Assembly: GCA_003539625.1 (NCBI GenBank)
Contig: DPOU01000004.1
Coordinates: forward strand, 1-49,832
Source of the DNA: Acholeplasmatales bacterium
GTDB taxonomy: Bacteria; Bacillota_I; Bacilli_A; ML615J-28; CAG-313
Reading direction: 5' to 3'
DNA: 49,832 nt
In this document: one piece after another, positions 18,262-26,920 of the stretch
Layout of the letters: every line of letters begins with the position of its first letter
Numbering within the stretch: position 1 is the first letter of the stretch
The notes under the pieces: generated by a model
Told to the model about the DNA's origin: nothing
Databases searched by the model: none
What the model saw: the letters and a program-made list of their open reading frames with translations, nothing else
Made by a program: the position numbers and the translations under genes

Positions 18262-18352
18262 ATGATTTTTTAGTTTTTTTTGAAAACAAATTACTAAAGA
18301 AACTGATAATTTTAGAAATAAATTTAGGTAGCTTAATAACATAAAATCGCAT
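18260..18352 (-). CDS. spoVM: stage V sporulation protein M
   Basis: This 30-codon gene is easily missed by gene finders. ATG 18350-18352 follows a strong AATAGGAGGAACT site. The product starts MRFYVIKLPKF, against MKFYTIKLPKF in B. subtilis SpoVM, including Pro9, which is needed for its function. An amphipathic helix rich in Ile, Phe and Ser and a basic tail ending KKTKKS follow. SpoVM inserts shallowly in the convex outer forespore membrane, anchors the SpoIVA coat base and is also a substrate of FtsH. Its place between thiN and rpmB is exactly that in Bacillus. A terminator follows at once. Homology plus synteny make this call strong despite the small size. Confidence 0.9.
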   Translation of the reverse strand: MRFYVIKLPKFISKIISFFSNLFSKKTKKS

Positions 18353-18407
18353 ATAGTTCCTCCTATTAATACAATATATGTTATTAATAAAAATTTATTC
18401 TAATAAA

Positions 18408-19037
18408 TTACTTAATTGTAAATAAATATACCATACCACTATGAACATATATAGTTGGTTCAATATCATTTTTAAGTGGGGCATTACTTACAGTATAAGT
18501 GTCATTTTCACTTATTGTTACATTGTTTAATTCATATGCGGCATTTCTAATGCTAATACTAGCTTCTCCTATCGGAAAGATTGAAAAATATTTTGCATTT
18601 TTATTTACAACACCTACTTTTTTTTCTTTCAATAGCTCTATAGTATTTTCTTTATCAATTAACTTTACTTTATATTCATTGTATTTTGCAAGTAATCTGA
18701 TTGCTACAAGTTCATGATCTAATCTTCCTGATAATGCATCATATACTTCAATGTTTAAGTTAGTTGCACCTTGAATGTTTTTAAGATACATAAAGGCTAA
18801 TTCTAAATCAGTCTCATTTTTCTTGGCTGGAAAAATTTTAGTTTCAATAGCATTCTTTTCAATTTCTTGTAAGAAATTAGTACTGTCAAAATCACCTATT
18901 GCAATATCAGGTTTGATTCTACGTTCTAATAATTCCATTGCTCCTCCGTCTAGTCCAATAAAATAATCAGACGGATTTAAGTGATACATTTCTTTGAAAG
19001 ATTTTTTAGGTGAATTAGCAACAATTATTATTTTCAT
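18408..19037 (-). CDS. thiN: thiamine pyrophosphokinase
   Basis: It transfers pyrophosphate from ATP to thiamine to make thiamine diphosphate. The 209 residues show the TPK catalytic fold: FIGLDGGAMELL, KPDIAIGDFDST (metal-binding Asps), FPAKKNETDLELAF, and SGRLDHELVAIRLL in place of the usual GGRxDH, then a beta-sandwich thiamine-binding domain. The gene overlaps the end of rpe by 23 bp and is the last gene of the rsmB-rlmN-rsgA-rpe-thiN run, as in Bacillus. Confidence 0.93.
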   Translation of the reverse strand: MKIIIVANSPKKSFKEMYHLNPSDYFIGLDGGAMELLERRIKPDIAIGDFDSTNFLQEIEKNAIETKIFPAKKNETDLELAFMYLKNIQGATNLNIEVYDALSGRLDHELVAIRLLAKYNEYKVKLIDKENTIELLKEKKVGVVNKNAKYFSIFPIGEASISIRNAAYELNNVTISENDTYTVSNAPLKNDIEPTIYVHSGMVYLFTIK

Positions 19038-19677
19038 ATTGTTCCAACTCCTTTATTGTTTTTTCATAGTTATCATCTTTAAAAAAGTAAGTACCAATTA
19101 CTACTATATCACAACCTACTTTTTTACATAAGTTATAATTAGTTTGGTTTATGCCACCATCTATTTCAATTAAGAAATTTTTATTATTTTCCTTTTGATA
19201 TTTTTTTAACCATTTAACTTTTTCTAGCATATCAGCCATAAATGCTTGACCACCAAAGCCTGGTTCAACACTCATTATTAGAACTAAATCAACATCATTA
19301 AGATATGGTATTAATTCTTCTACTGGTGTTTTAGGTTTTATTGATATACCAACTTTTTTATTAGCACGATGAATTGTTTCAATTACAAAATTTGGTGAGG
19401 TTGTGGCCTCTAAATGAAACGTAATGATATCTGATCCTGCATCTATATAGTTTTCTACAAATAGTTCTGGTTTTTCAATCATTAAGTGCGTATCAAAAAT
19501 TAAGTTACTTTTTTTTCGCAAATTTTTTATTAAACAATCATCAAAAGTTTTATTAGGTACAAATATATTATCCATTACATCTAAATGAATATATTTAATA
19601 CCTGAACTTTCAACTTTATTTAGGATACTAGTTAAATCTTTATTAAGAACCGATAATATTGATGGAGCTATTTGCAT
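19015..19677 (-). CDS. rpe: ribulose-phosphate 3-epimerase
   Basis: It interconverts ribulose 5-phosphate and xylulose 5-phosphate. I chose ATG 19675-19677 (MQIAPSILS, the conserved N-terminus) because GGTGAT lies just upstream; an in-frame GTG at 19689 adds four residues. The 220-residue TIM barrel carries HLDVMDNIFVPN, HLMIEKPE, MSVEPGFGGQAF and IEIDGGIN, including the metal-binding His and Asp residues and the phosphate-binding loops. It overlaps thiN and runs directly from rsgA. Confidence 0.95.
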   Translation of the reverse strand: MQIAPSILSVLNKDLTSILNKVESSGIKYIHLDVMDNIFVPNKTFDDCLIKNLRKKSNLIFDTHLMIEKPELFVENYIDAGSDIITFHLEATTSPNFVIETIHRANKKVGISIKPKTPVEELIPYLNDVDLVLIMSVEPGFGGQAFMADMLEKVKWLKKYQKENNKNFLIEIDGGINQTNYNLCKKVGCDIVVIGTYFFKDDNYEKTIKELEQYENNNCC

Positions 19678-19682
19678 ATATA

Positions 19683-20558
19683 TCACCACTTTCTTTTTAT
19701 TTTTATTTCATTAATCATTTGAACATAATTTTCATATCTACTAGTTAGGATTGTTTTTTCCTCAACTAGTTTTTTTATTTCACATGATGGTTCATTTAAA
19801 TGTAGGCAACCCTTAAATTTACATTTATTTGAAGCGTTGAAAAATTCAATAAAGCTATGTGATAAGTCTACTTCAGTCATGTCTGAAAAATCAATGATAC
19901 CAAACCCTGGGCTATCTGCAACCCAACCATTTTCAAATGGTAAAAGGGCAGTATACCTAGTTGTATGCTTACCACGATTAAGAGCTTTAGAAATGTTGTT
20001 TGTTGCAAGCATATATTTTTCATCTAGGATATTTAAAATACTACTTTTGCCAACCCCACTTTGACCAGTGATAACACTTATTTTATTAGCCATTAATGGT
20101 TTTAATTTTTCAATTAAATGTTGTTCTTTGGTTGTCGTTTTAAATACTTGATATCCTATCTTATGGTAATAATCAAGGGTATCATCTAAATTATCATCTT
20201 TATCAAGTAAATCAATTTTATTGAATACTAGGATTGGAACTATATCGTTATATTCAAGTATTGCAATAAAACGATCTAACAAATTTAAATTTAAATCGGG
20301 TTCTTTTACTGAGGTTACAACCATTGCTTGATCAATATTGGCAATAGTAGGTCTTACAAGATCATTCTTACGTGGTTCTACTTTTACAATTGTTGCGAAG
20401 GGATTACCATCTTCGTAATAAACAATATCTCCTACTTTTACCGTAGTTTGATTATTTCTAAAAACTCCTCTTGGTTTAGCAAGCAGAGTTTTTGAAGTTG
20501 ATAAATCGTATAGTGTATATTCTCCTGAAATTAAACAAATAACTAATGCTTTATTCAT
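19683..20558 (-). CDS. rsgA: ribosome small subunit-dependent GTPase A
   Basis: RsgA is a circularly permuted GTPase that checks maturation of the 30S subunit. Its 291 residues contain an OB fold, then the permuted G motifs in order: NKID (G4, about 113), GQSGVGKS (G1, 165-172), a TTRYTALL segment (G2), DSPGFG (G3), and a zinc site CKFKGCLHLNEPSCEIK. It overlaps rlmN by 8 bases. In Bacillus the prpC and prkC phosphatase/kinase pair lies between rlmN and this gene; here it is missing. The gene ends in TGA. Confidence 0.95.
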   Translation of the reverse strand: MNKALVICLISGEYTLYDLSTSKTLLAKPRGVFRNNQTTVKVGDIVYYEDGNPFATIVKVEPRKNDLVRPTIANIDQAMVVTSVKEPDLNLNLLDRFIAILEYNDIVPILVFNKIDLLDKDDNLDDTLDYYHKIGYQVFKTTTKEQHLIEKLKPLMANKISVITGQSGVGKSSILNILDEKYMLATNNISKALNRGKHTTRYTALLPFENGWVADSPGFGIIDFSDMTEVDLSHSFIEFFNASNKCKFKGCLHLNEPSCEIKKLVEEKTILTSRYENYVQMINEIKIKRKW

Positions 20559-21600
20559 TATTTTCCTCTAATATTTTTTTTGCCCTAAGCTGACCACAAG
20601 CAGCTGAAATGTCAGACCCATGTTCCATTCTTAATGTTGCATTGATTCCTCTTTGATGAAGAATTTCAAAAAATCTTTGAGCGTCTTCGCTTGATGTTTT
20701 CTTGAATGGCTTAGTCGAAACTTCATTGTATGGTATTAAATTAACATAACAATTAATGTCTTTTACTAAATCAGCTAATTGGTTTGCTAGTTTTGGTGTA
20801 TCGTTTATTCCTTTTAATAATATATATTCAAAAGTAATTCTACGATTAGTTACTTTGATATATTCTTTTACTGCTTCAATTACTTCTTCTATTTTGTATC
20901 TTTTATTAATTTTCATTATTTGATTTCTCACTTCATCATTTGGTGCATGTAAGCTAATTGCAAGATTTATTTGAAGAGGGAAGTTAGCAAATTCCTTAAT
21001 TTTGGGAACAATTCCACAAGTTGAAACTGTTATATGACGTGCACCTATTTCTAAGCCTTTAGCATAGTTTACAACTTGTAAAAACTTTAGAACCGTTTCA
21101 TAATTATCAAATGGTTCACCTATTCCCATAACAACGATGTTAGATACTCGTTGATAGTTTTCGTCTAAATCACGTTGAACCATTAATACTTGTAAAACCA
21201 TTTCACCAAGCGTCAAGTTTCTAACTTTACCAAGCTCACCGCTTGCGCAAAAAACACATCCCATATTACAACCAACTTCACTAGTAACACATACGCTATT
21301 ACCATAGTTGTGTCGCATTAATACGGTTTCGATTAGTTTATTGTCTTCTAGTCTAAACAAATATTTAGTAGTACCATCTTTTGATACTTGTTTTGTTACA
21401 ATTTCAAGTTGCTTAATTTCGAACTCATCTTCTAATTTTGTAATCAACTTTTGTGATATGTTAGTCATATCTTTAAATGAAGTAACTCGGTTACGATATA
21501 ACCATTCAAATACTTGAGTAGCCCTAAATGGCTTTTCACCAATTGTTTTGAAATATTCGGAAAGTTCTTCTAACGTATAGTTATAAATATCATTCTTCAT
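20551..21600 (-). CDS. rlmN: 23S rRNA (adenine2503-C2)-methyltransferase, radical SAM
   Basis: RlmN methylates C2 of A2503 in 23S rRNA and A37 of some tRNAs. The 349-residue protein has the radical SAM cluster motif CNMGCVFCASG, GIGEPFDNYETVL, STCGIVPKI, a SAM-binding region, and the C-terminal catalytic Cys in SDISAACGQLRAK. It overlaps rsmB by 11 bases and rsgA by 8, so the operon is tightly coupled. Confidence 0.96.
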   Translation of the reverse strand: MKNDIYNYTLEELSEYFKTIGEKPFRATQVFEWLYRNRVTSFKDMTNISQKLITKLEDEFEIKQLEIVTKQVSKDGTTKYLFRLEDNKLIETVLMRHNYGNSVCVTSEVGCNMGCVFCASGELGKVRNLTLGEMVLQVLMVQRDLDENYQRVSNIVVMGIGEPFDNYETVLKFLQVVNYAKGLEIGARHITVSTCGIVPKIKEFANFPLQINLAISLHAPNDEVRNQIMKINKRYKIEEVIEAVKEYIKVTNRRITFEYILLKGINDTPKLANQLADLVKDINCYVNLIPYNEVSTKPFKKTSSEDAQRFFEILHQRGINATLRMEHGSDISAACGQLRAKKILEENNE

Positions 21601-22837
21601 TGGTTGTCTCCTTTAATTTACAAATGTAAAAGCCATCATTAGTTGATGTTGGTAAATATTTTAATTCTTCTAATATTTTAAAATTAGGGTGTTTTCTTAA
21701 CAATTTTTCAATGAATAGTTCATTTTCATCTTTGTTTATAGTACATGTACTATATAGTACAATACCACCCTTTTTTAAATATTTCAAGCCATTTTCAACA
21801 ATTTGTTCTTGGTCTTTTTTTATACTATTAATTTTTTCAATCGTCATTTGGTACTTTATATCGGGTTTATGATTTAATACCCCTAAACCTGAACATGGTA
21901 CATCCATTAATATATAATCAAATGGTTTTTCAAAACTACTGTTTTTACCATCAAGTAGCTTTGCAACTACATTTGTAACTCCTAGTTTTTGAGCATTTTC
22001 TTCAATTAATTTAACTTTATGTCCATAGATATCACAAGCAATAATTTTTCCTGTGTTATTTAAGATTGCGGCTAAATGCATTGCTTTTGAACCTGGAGCA
22101 CTACACATATCTAATATGCTAGTATTTATATTAGGGTTAAGTACTAATCCAACTTTTATGCTTGATGCATCTTGCGCAACTATCAAGCCATTTTTAAATA
22201 GTTCATCGTTTATTAGATTTTCTTTAGTTATTAAAATTACATCATCAATTATTTGGTAATCTATTCCTTTTGAATTTAATAAATTTGCTATTTCTTCTTT
22301 ATTAGTCTTTAGAGTATTAATTCGATAGCTTTGTTTACTATCTTGTTTTACACTTAGTATCTCTTCAATACAATCAGGATATTGCTTTTGTAATAATTCA
22401 ACTAATTCTAAATTTATGCTATATTTTATTGACAAGTCTTGTAGATAATTACCTGTTGCAATTTTTCTTTTTGGTAGCTCAAGATATTTTCTTAATATCG
22501 CATTTAAGAAAGTTGAGGCTTTATAATCTTTTTTCTTAACTGTTTGAACCAAACTATTTACGATATAGTGATCTTGAATATTTAAATAATCTATACTATA
22601 TACTCCAACCCTAATTGCATTCTTCAAATATGGTTTGATTCTTTTCCCACTAGTTAGTGGTTGAACAAGATAATCTAATAATATTTTATTTTCAACTACA
22701 CCGTATACAAGTTTAGTGTAAAGACGTTTTTCATAATCAGTGAAATTTGCATGTTTAATTGTATCACTTACTACAATATTGGTATAACCATCTTGGTTTA
22801 AAATTTGAACTAGACTCTCAATTACTTTTTGTAACAT
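21590..22837 (-). CDS. rsmB: 16S rRNA (cytosine967-C5)-methyltransferase
   Basis: The 415-residue protein combines an N-terminal NusB-like helical domain (YGVVENKILLDYL, IRVGVYSIDYL) with a Rossmann methyltransferase: ILDMCSAPGSKAMHLA (SAM), MDVPCSGLGVLNHKPD (motif IV with Pro-Cys) and STCTINKDENE (catalytic Cys, motif VI). It modifies C967 of 16S rRNA. It overlaps both neighbours and ends in TGA. Confidence 0.94.
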   Translation of the reverse strand: MLQKVIESLVQILNQDGYTNIVVSDTIKHANFTDYEKRLYTKLVYGVVENKILLDYLVQPLTSGKRIKPYLKNAIRVGVYSIDYLNIQDHYIVNSLVQTVKKKDYKASTFLNAILRKYLELPKRKIATGNYLQDLSIKYSINLELVELLQKQYPDCIEEILSVKQDSKQSYRINTLKTNKEEIANLLNSKGIDYQIIDDVILITKENLINDELFKNGLIVAQDASSIKVGLVLNPNINTSILDMCSAPGSKAMHLAAILNNTGKIIACDIYGHKVKLIEENAQKLGVTNVVAKLLDGKNSSFEKPFDYILMDVPCSGLGVLNHKPDIKYQMTIEKINSIKKDQEQIVENGLKYLKKGGIVLYSTCTINKDENELFIEKLLRKHPNFKILEELKYLPTSTNDGFYICKLKETTNEE

Positions 22838-23475
22838 ATATTCTCTCCAGCTATTATTTCAATATATACTTTCTTTAAAACTACTAGTTCATTAAAGTAT
22901 TCATCAGTTTTGTTTATTTTTTTGATTACACTATTCATCATATTATATATATTTTTAAAGTTTGTAGTATTTAGTTCATACTTAGGAAATTCACCAATCA
23001 CTAATGATTTGGGTAAACTTTTTAATTCTTTTTCTTCTACTAAAAAAACAACATTTTGGTGTAACTTTTTAAACAGTTCCATTAACATTGGTTTAGCAAT
23101 TTCTAATTGTTGTTTTATTACTTCATTTAAATTACTACCTTGTTTTAAATCTTCTTTTAATCTAGATGAAACTATTGATAATTCATTATTCTTTAAATTA
23201 TCGATATACAAAAACATAGTAGGGGATATATATTGATATATGTCTTCTTTTATTTCTGGTATTATGTGCTGAAGAGTAAAATTATCATTATCTAAATAGT
23301 TTTTAGCAACTTTATTAGTATTATCTTTTTGATATATTTCTCTATTTTTTTGAAGGTCATTATATATGTTATTTATGTAGTGCCATTTTTCTAATATTGA
23401 TTCGTTGTTAATAAAATTACAACAAATGTCTAATAACAATATATCATGATTTATTTTCTTAAAGTTCATCAACAT
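22822..23475 (-). CDS. hypothetical protein, first gene of the rsmB operon
   Basis: I do not recognise this 217-residue protein. I set the start at ATG 23473-23475 after AAGGGTGAT; a GTG at 23484 would place the site inside the gene. It is soluble, mostly helical, rich in Leu, Ile and Asn, and contains LLDICCNFIN near the start and no clear motif or membrane span. In Bacillus this place before rsmB holds genes such as fmt or yloM neighbours, but no similarity to those is visible. It overlaps rsmB by 16 bases, so expression is coupled. Confidence 0.65.
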   Translation of the reverse strand: MLMNFKKINHDILLLDICCNFINNESILEKWHYINNIYNDLQKNREIYQKDNTNKVAKNYLDNDNFTLQHIIPEIKEDIYQYISPTMFLYIDNLKNNELSIVSSRLKEDLKQGSNLNEVIKQQLEIAKPMLMELFKKLHQNVVFLVEEKELKSLPKSLVIGEFPKYELNTTNFKNIYNMMNSVIKKINKTDEYFNELVVLKKVYIEIIAGENICYKK

Positions 23476-23498
23476 ATCAATCACCCTTCATTTTAGAT

Positions 23499-23527
23499 AT
23501 TATATAACATTTATCTTTTTTTTTCAA
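23499..23527 (-). promoter_or_regulatory. promoter of hyp-rsmB-rlmN-rsgA-rpe-thiN
   Basis: -35 TTGAAA (23522-23527), 17-bp spacer, -10 TATAAT (23499-23504) on the minus strand. Confidence 0.68.
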
Positions 23528-23574
23528 ATTAGTCAATTATTTTTTATTTGTTGGTTTTTTATAACATTTATTTC

Positions 23575-23603
23575 TTGAAGAAAAAGTCATTTTTTGATAA
23601 AAT
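23575..23603 (+). promoter_or_regulatory. promoter of lipoprotein gene
   Basis: -35 TTGAAG (23575-23580), 17-bp spacer, -10 TAAAAT (23598-23603), divergent from the rsmB-operon promoter. Confidence 0.55.
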
Positions 23604-23633
23604 ATATACTAGATTTTTTAAGTGAGGAAAAAT

Positions 23634-24473
23634 ATGAATTTAACTACAATAAAAACGTCATTAGTTCACTTGTTTACCGCAGGTCTACTTACCGCTGGTT
23701 TAGTAACTTTAGGAAGCTGTACAACTAGTGAAACAGGAAATAAAAATAACAAAAATACTAAAAATCAATATACGGAAGAAGAAATTGCTAAGTTCAATAA
23801 TTTAACTGATATTGAAGTGTTAATGAATACCCTTAGTGAATTAGATAAAATTGATAATTTTTATATAAAGACTACAGGTAAAACTACTACGAAAGCTGGT
23901 TTTATACCTTATAATCAAAATACTGAAACTACTCTTTATTCAATTAATAGAAATATGTATAATAATATATCTTCTACTTCAGCATTTGTTAACCATTATC
24001 ATACTTCTTATACTATCGGTAATCAAGTTTATTTCTATGATAGTGAAAATAAAAAAACATTAAAAACAACTGATTTAAAGTATAAAGAAACTTTTGGTAA
24101 ATTACCAACATACAGTACAGTTTTTAATTATATTATTACTGAGGCTGATATCATTTCTTCTTCAAGAGTTGTGAATGCCAACAAACTTGAGTTTAAGTTT
24201 AATCTAAATACAACTACAACAACTAAAGAATTGAAAAAACAAATGAAAGTTTTTGGAGGATTATCTAGTTATCCAACTTTTGAAGTAGTTATGTTAACTA
24301 TCGTAATTGACGCAAATTTCCGTCTTATATCATTTGATAATCACGAAGAATATTTAACTAATAAAGCTCCTCTTGGTGATATTCACTGTATTCAAGATTT
24401 ATCATCAACAACATATTACGAAGATTATGAATTACCCGATTACAAAGGATTCCTAAAACGTGCAAATGGCTAA
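23634..24473 (+). CDS. hypothetical lipoprotein
   Basis: The start is ATG 23634, preceded by GTGAGGA. The 279-residue product has a lipoprotein signal peptide: a short basic segment, a hydrophobic stretch, then the lipobox LGSC with the acylated Cys about residue 29. A low-complexity Asn/Lys/Thr linker follows and then a beta-rich domain of about 230 residues (e.g. FEVVMLTIVIDANFRLISF), reminiscent of LolA/LppX-like lipid-binding lipoproteins, though I cannot assign it. It is followed by its own terminator and then by the Lgt-like gene, whose family attaches the lipid to such Cys residues. Confidence 0.8.
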   Translation: MNLTTIKTSLVHLFTAGLLTAGLVTLGSCTTSETGNKNNKNTKNQYTEEEIAKFNNLTDIEVLMNTLSELDKIDNFYIKTTGKTTTKAGFIPYNQNTETTLYSINRNMYNNISSTSAFVNHYHTSYTIGNQVYFYDSENKKTLKTTDLKYKETFGKLPTYSTVFNYIITEADIISSSRVVNANKLEFKFNLNTTTTTKELKKQMKVFGGLSSYPTFEVVMLTIVIDANFRLISFDNHEEYLTNKAPLGDIHCIQDLSSTTYYEDYELPDYKGFLKRANG

Positions 24474-24498
24474 ATTAAATATTTAGCCTTTTATTTTT
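24468..24498 (+). terminator. terminator of lipoprotein gene
   Basis: Stem GGCTAAAT/ATTTAGCC that includes the stop codon, followed by TTTTATTTTT. Confidence 0.75.
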
Positions 24499-24507
24499 GC
24501 TTTTTTG

Positions 24508-24535
24508 TTTACAACTATACAAAATATGTTATAAT
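24508..24535 (+). promoter_or_regulatory. promoter of lgt-like gene
   Basis: -35 TTTACA (24508-24513), 16-bp spacer, consensus -10 TATAAT (24530-24535). Confidence 0.6.
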
Positions 24536-24570
24536 AAACTATATTAATTATAAAATTTGGAGGTAAATCT

Positions 24571-26115
24571 ATGCATGACACTCTTAAACTTTTTGGTGTG
24601 TTTAGCATTCCGACTTTTGGAACTCTAATCGCAACTGGTGTTTTATTTTTTGTTATATTATTAATACATTTATTAAGAAAGAATCATGTCAATGAAAGAA
24701 CAATTGATAATATCATACTTATCGGTGGTATATCAGGAATTGTTTTCGCTTTAGGTGCACACGTATTTGACACTTTATGGCACAGCATATCTTATATGAA
24801 AGAGCATGGTACTTCATTTCAAATGCTTTGGGATCAAGGCGGTGTTACTTTCTCTGGTGGATTATTCTGTGGAATTATTTGCTTTTTCATTATTTATCCA
24901 ATATTTATGAAAACTGAAAGAGATAAAGTATTCTTCTATTTTGATTTCATCGCCATTGGAATATGTATTGCCCATGCTTTTGGTAGACTTGGTTGCTACT
25001 TTGGTGGATGTTGTTATGGAAAGGTTGTTCCACAAGGCACATTCTTATCAATGATATATCCAACTGAATTGGGATATGAAAATATATATCCTACGCAATT
25101 ATTTGAATCAGTATTCTTATTTATTCTTTTTGCAATATTACTTTTTGGGGTAAAGAAAAATCGTACCGCATGGTATTTAATTGGATATAATGTATTCCGT
25201 TTCTTATTAGAATACTTTAGAGGTGATGATAGAGGTTCTAGCCCATTTGGTGCTTTAAGTCCTTCTCAACTTATGAGTATCATTTTATTAGTATTCGGAA
25301 TTGTTGTCTTAATTTTTAGAAAACAAATAGAAGAAAAATTAAAAACTACTAATAAAATTGTTCAAACTGAATCCGAAACTACCGATACTCCTGAAGAAGA
25401 AAACCAATTAGTTGTTACAGAAGTTGTTTACAAAAATAACTTTTTAAATAAATGTAAGAAACATAATTTTATGATTCTTTATCTTTCTTGTTTTATTTTC
25501 GTCTTAAGCTTAGTATTCTTTGGGATGATTGGTAACGGCGTTAATAACAATGTTTCTACTAAACAAGTAACTAAACTTGTTAATGCTGGTGCAAATTTTG
25601 ATTACACGATAGACGATAATTTAGTTCATGTATATGTTGATGAAAATAACGTATTATCATTCGAAACAACTAATGGTAGTAGTCACTATCTATATCAACC
25701 TATTTATGGCAAAGTATATATTAAACTTACAAATAGTGTTGTTATCGAAGATACTGCTAGTTATTACTATCATTACAATTTTTATCAAACTAAAAACATT
25801 ACTGAACCTAAAAAAACTGAAGTAACTGGTTGTTATAATGCCTATAAAATGGATGAAATATTAGGTTTCTATTCAAATACTAAGGGACCTGCTGAAATGG
25901 AAAAAGCAGCTATTAATGCCTTTATATTATCAGCAACCAAAGTTTTAGGAAGTAACTCTAAAGGTAACTTACATATATTATTCTTTGTTATATTAATACT
26001 TGAATTATTATTCATTATTTCATATATTGTATTTTTCTTCTTTGGAACTAAAATATTTCCAGTTGAAGAAATAGCAGTAAATATATGTGAGGAACCTGTA
26101 AATGAAGAAAATTAG
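24571..26115 (+). CDS. lgt: prolipoprotein diacylglyceryl transferase family protein with C-terminal extension
   Basis: Lgt moves diacylglycerol from phosphatidylglycerol to the lipobox Cys of prolipoproteins. Residues 1 to about 255 form the multi-span Lgt core with GRLGCYFGGCCYG, the GCC variant of the usual GRIGNFINGE signature, and FRFLLEYFRGDDRG. The variant is seen in Lgt-like proteins of clostridia and others. The remaining about 260 residues are an extension: a charged linker, a membrane span (about 300-322), a largely polar beta-like region likely outside the cell, and another span near 470-495. The protein is 514 residues against a usual 270-300. A TTGGAGG site precedes ATG. The next gene overlaps by 14 bases. 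Confidence 0.78.
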   Translation: MHDTLKLFGVFSIPTFGTLIATGVLFFVILLIHLLRKNHVNERTIDNIILIGGISGIVFALGAHVFDTLWHSISYMKEHGTSFQMLWDQGGVTFSGGLFCGIICFFIIYPIFMKTERDKVFFYFDFIAIGICIAHAFGRLGCYFGGCCYGKVVPQGTFLSMIYPTELGYENIYPTQLFESVFLFILFAILLFGVKKNRTAWYLIGYNVFRFLLEYFRGDDRGSSPFGALSPSQLMSIILLVFGIVVLIFRKQIEEKLKTTNKIVQTESETTDTPEEENQLVVTEVVYKNNFLNKCKKHNFMILYLSCFIFVLSLVFFGMIGNGVNNNVSTKQVTKLVNAGANFDYTIDDNLVHVYVDENNVLSFETTNGSSHYLYQPIYGKVYIKLTNSVVIEDTASYYYHYNFYQTKNITEPKKTEVTGCYNAYKMDEILGFYSNTKGPAEMEKAAINAFILSATKVLGSNSKGNLHILFFVILILELLFIISYIVFFFFGTKIFPVEEIAVNICEEPVNEEN

Positions 26116-26893
26116 AATTATTGATTATATCGTAAGTATCATCTTTTCAATTACTTTTATTATATTACTAGGATGTGTTGCGGTACTACCAATTGCTAAA
26201 TCGAAATCTTATTATTTAAGTGAACACAAGAAAAACAATGTGAAACAAATTCTTCAAGAAACAAGCTTCAGAGGAGGAACTTGTTACTGTTATGATAAAG
26301 ATGGAAACTATATGAGTTACTATGTTCCATATCATGAAGTAACTGATGAAGATATTGTTAATGCTACAAACCATATAATTGACTACTTATATAGTGAAAA
26401 AGTTGAAAGTATGCAATTTCAAGTTGATACAGATGAGGGAAAAGTTGATTTCTTCTCTGAACAAGCTATTGTGCATATGGCTGATGTAAAAGTATTATTT
26501 ATCGGTGGTATTAAGTTATGTTATATATGTATTGTTATTTTTGTTTTATGTCTAGTTTATTTAATATTGACTAGAAAACATTCATTTAACATTCTACTAA
26601 ACGTATATTTAAGAACCCTTATTGTTTTCGGTGTTGCAACTATCTTAATAGGCTTATTCGCTATGATTGATTTTGATACAGCATTTGAAGTATTTCACAA
26701 AATTATCTTTCCAGATAGTTCTAAAGTTAAACTTGCTTTATCATTTAGTTATACCGATACGTTAACCAATGTTTTAACCGCTGAGTTCTTTATGCACATT
26801 GGTTTTGCAATTGGAGCAATCTTCATTATATTAATTGGTTTAAGTATCTTTTTAGATTTATTTCTCAAAAAGCGTCTAATAAAAAACACATAA
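26102..26893 (+). CDS. integral membrane protein, DUF1461 (TIGR01906)-like
   Basis: The 263-residue protein has an N-terminal span, a polar outer loop of about 90 residues ending in FSEQAIVHMADVK, then three more spans. The HMADVK segment followed later by FDTAFEVFHKIIF and TAEFFMHIGFAIGA matches the layout of the TIGR01906/DUF1461 family (HM.DVK ... F..FH.iFF ... P..FF), a membrane family of unknown function in Firmicutes. It overlaps the Lgt-like gene by 14 bases, suggesting a joint role in the envelope. Family assignment is by remembered pattern. Confidence 0.65.
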   Translation: MKKIRIIDYIVSIIFSITFIILLGCVAVLPIAKSKSYYLSEHKKNNVKQILQETSFRGGTCYCYDKDGNYMSYYVPYHEVTDEDIVNATNHIIDYLYSEKVESMQFQVDTDEGKVDFFSEQAIVHMADVKVLFIGGIKLCYICIVIFVLCLVYLILTRKHSFNILLNVYLRTLIVFGVATILIGLFAMIDFDTAFEVFHKIIFPDSSKVKLALSFSYTDTLTNVLTAEFFMHIGFAIGAIFIILIGLSIFLDLFLKKRLIKNT

Positions 26894-26920
26894 AACGGTC
26901 AAATGACCGTTTTATTTTTT
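26892..26920. terminator. bidirectional terminator between membrane gene and eno
   Basis: Stem AAAACGGTC/GACCGTTTT, loop AAAT. T-runs follow on both strands between two convergent genes. Confidence 0.85.
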
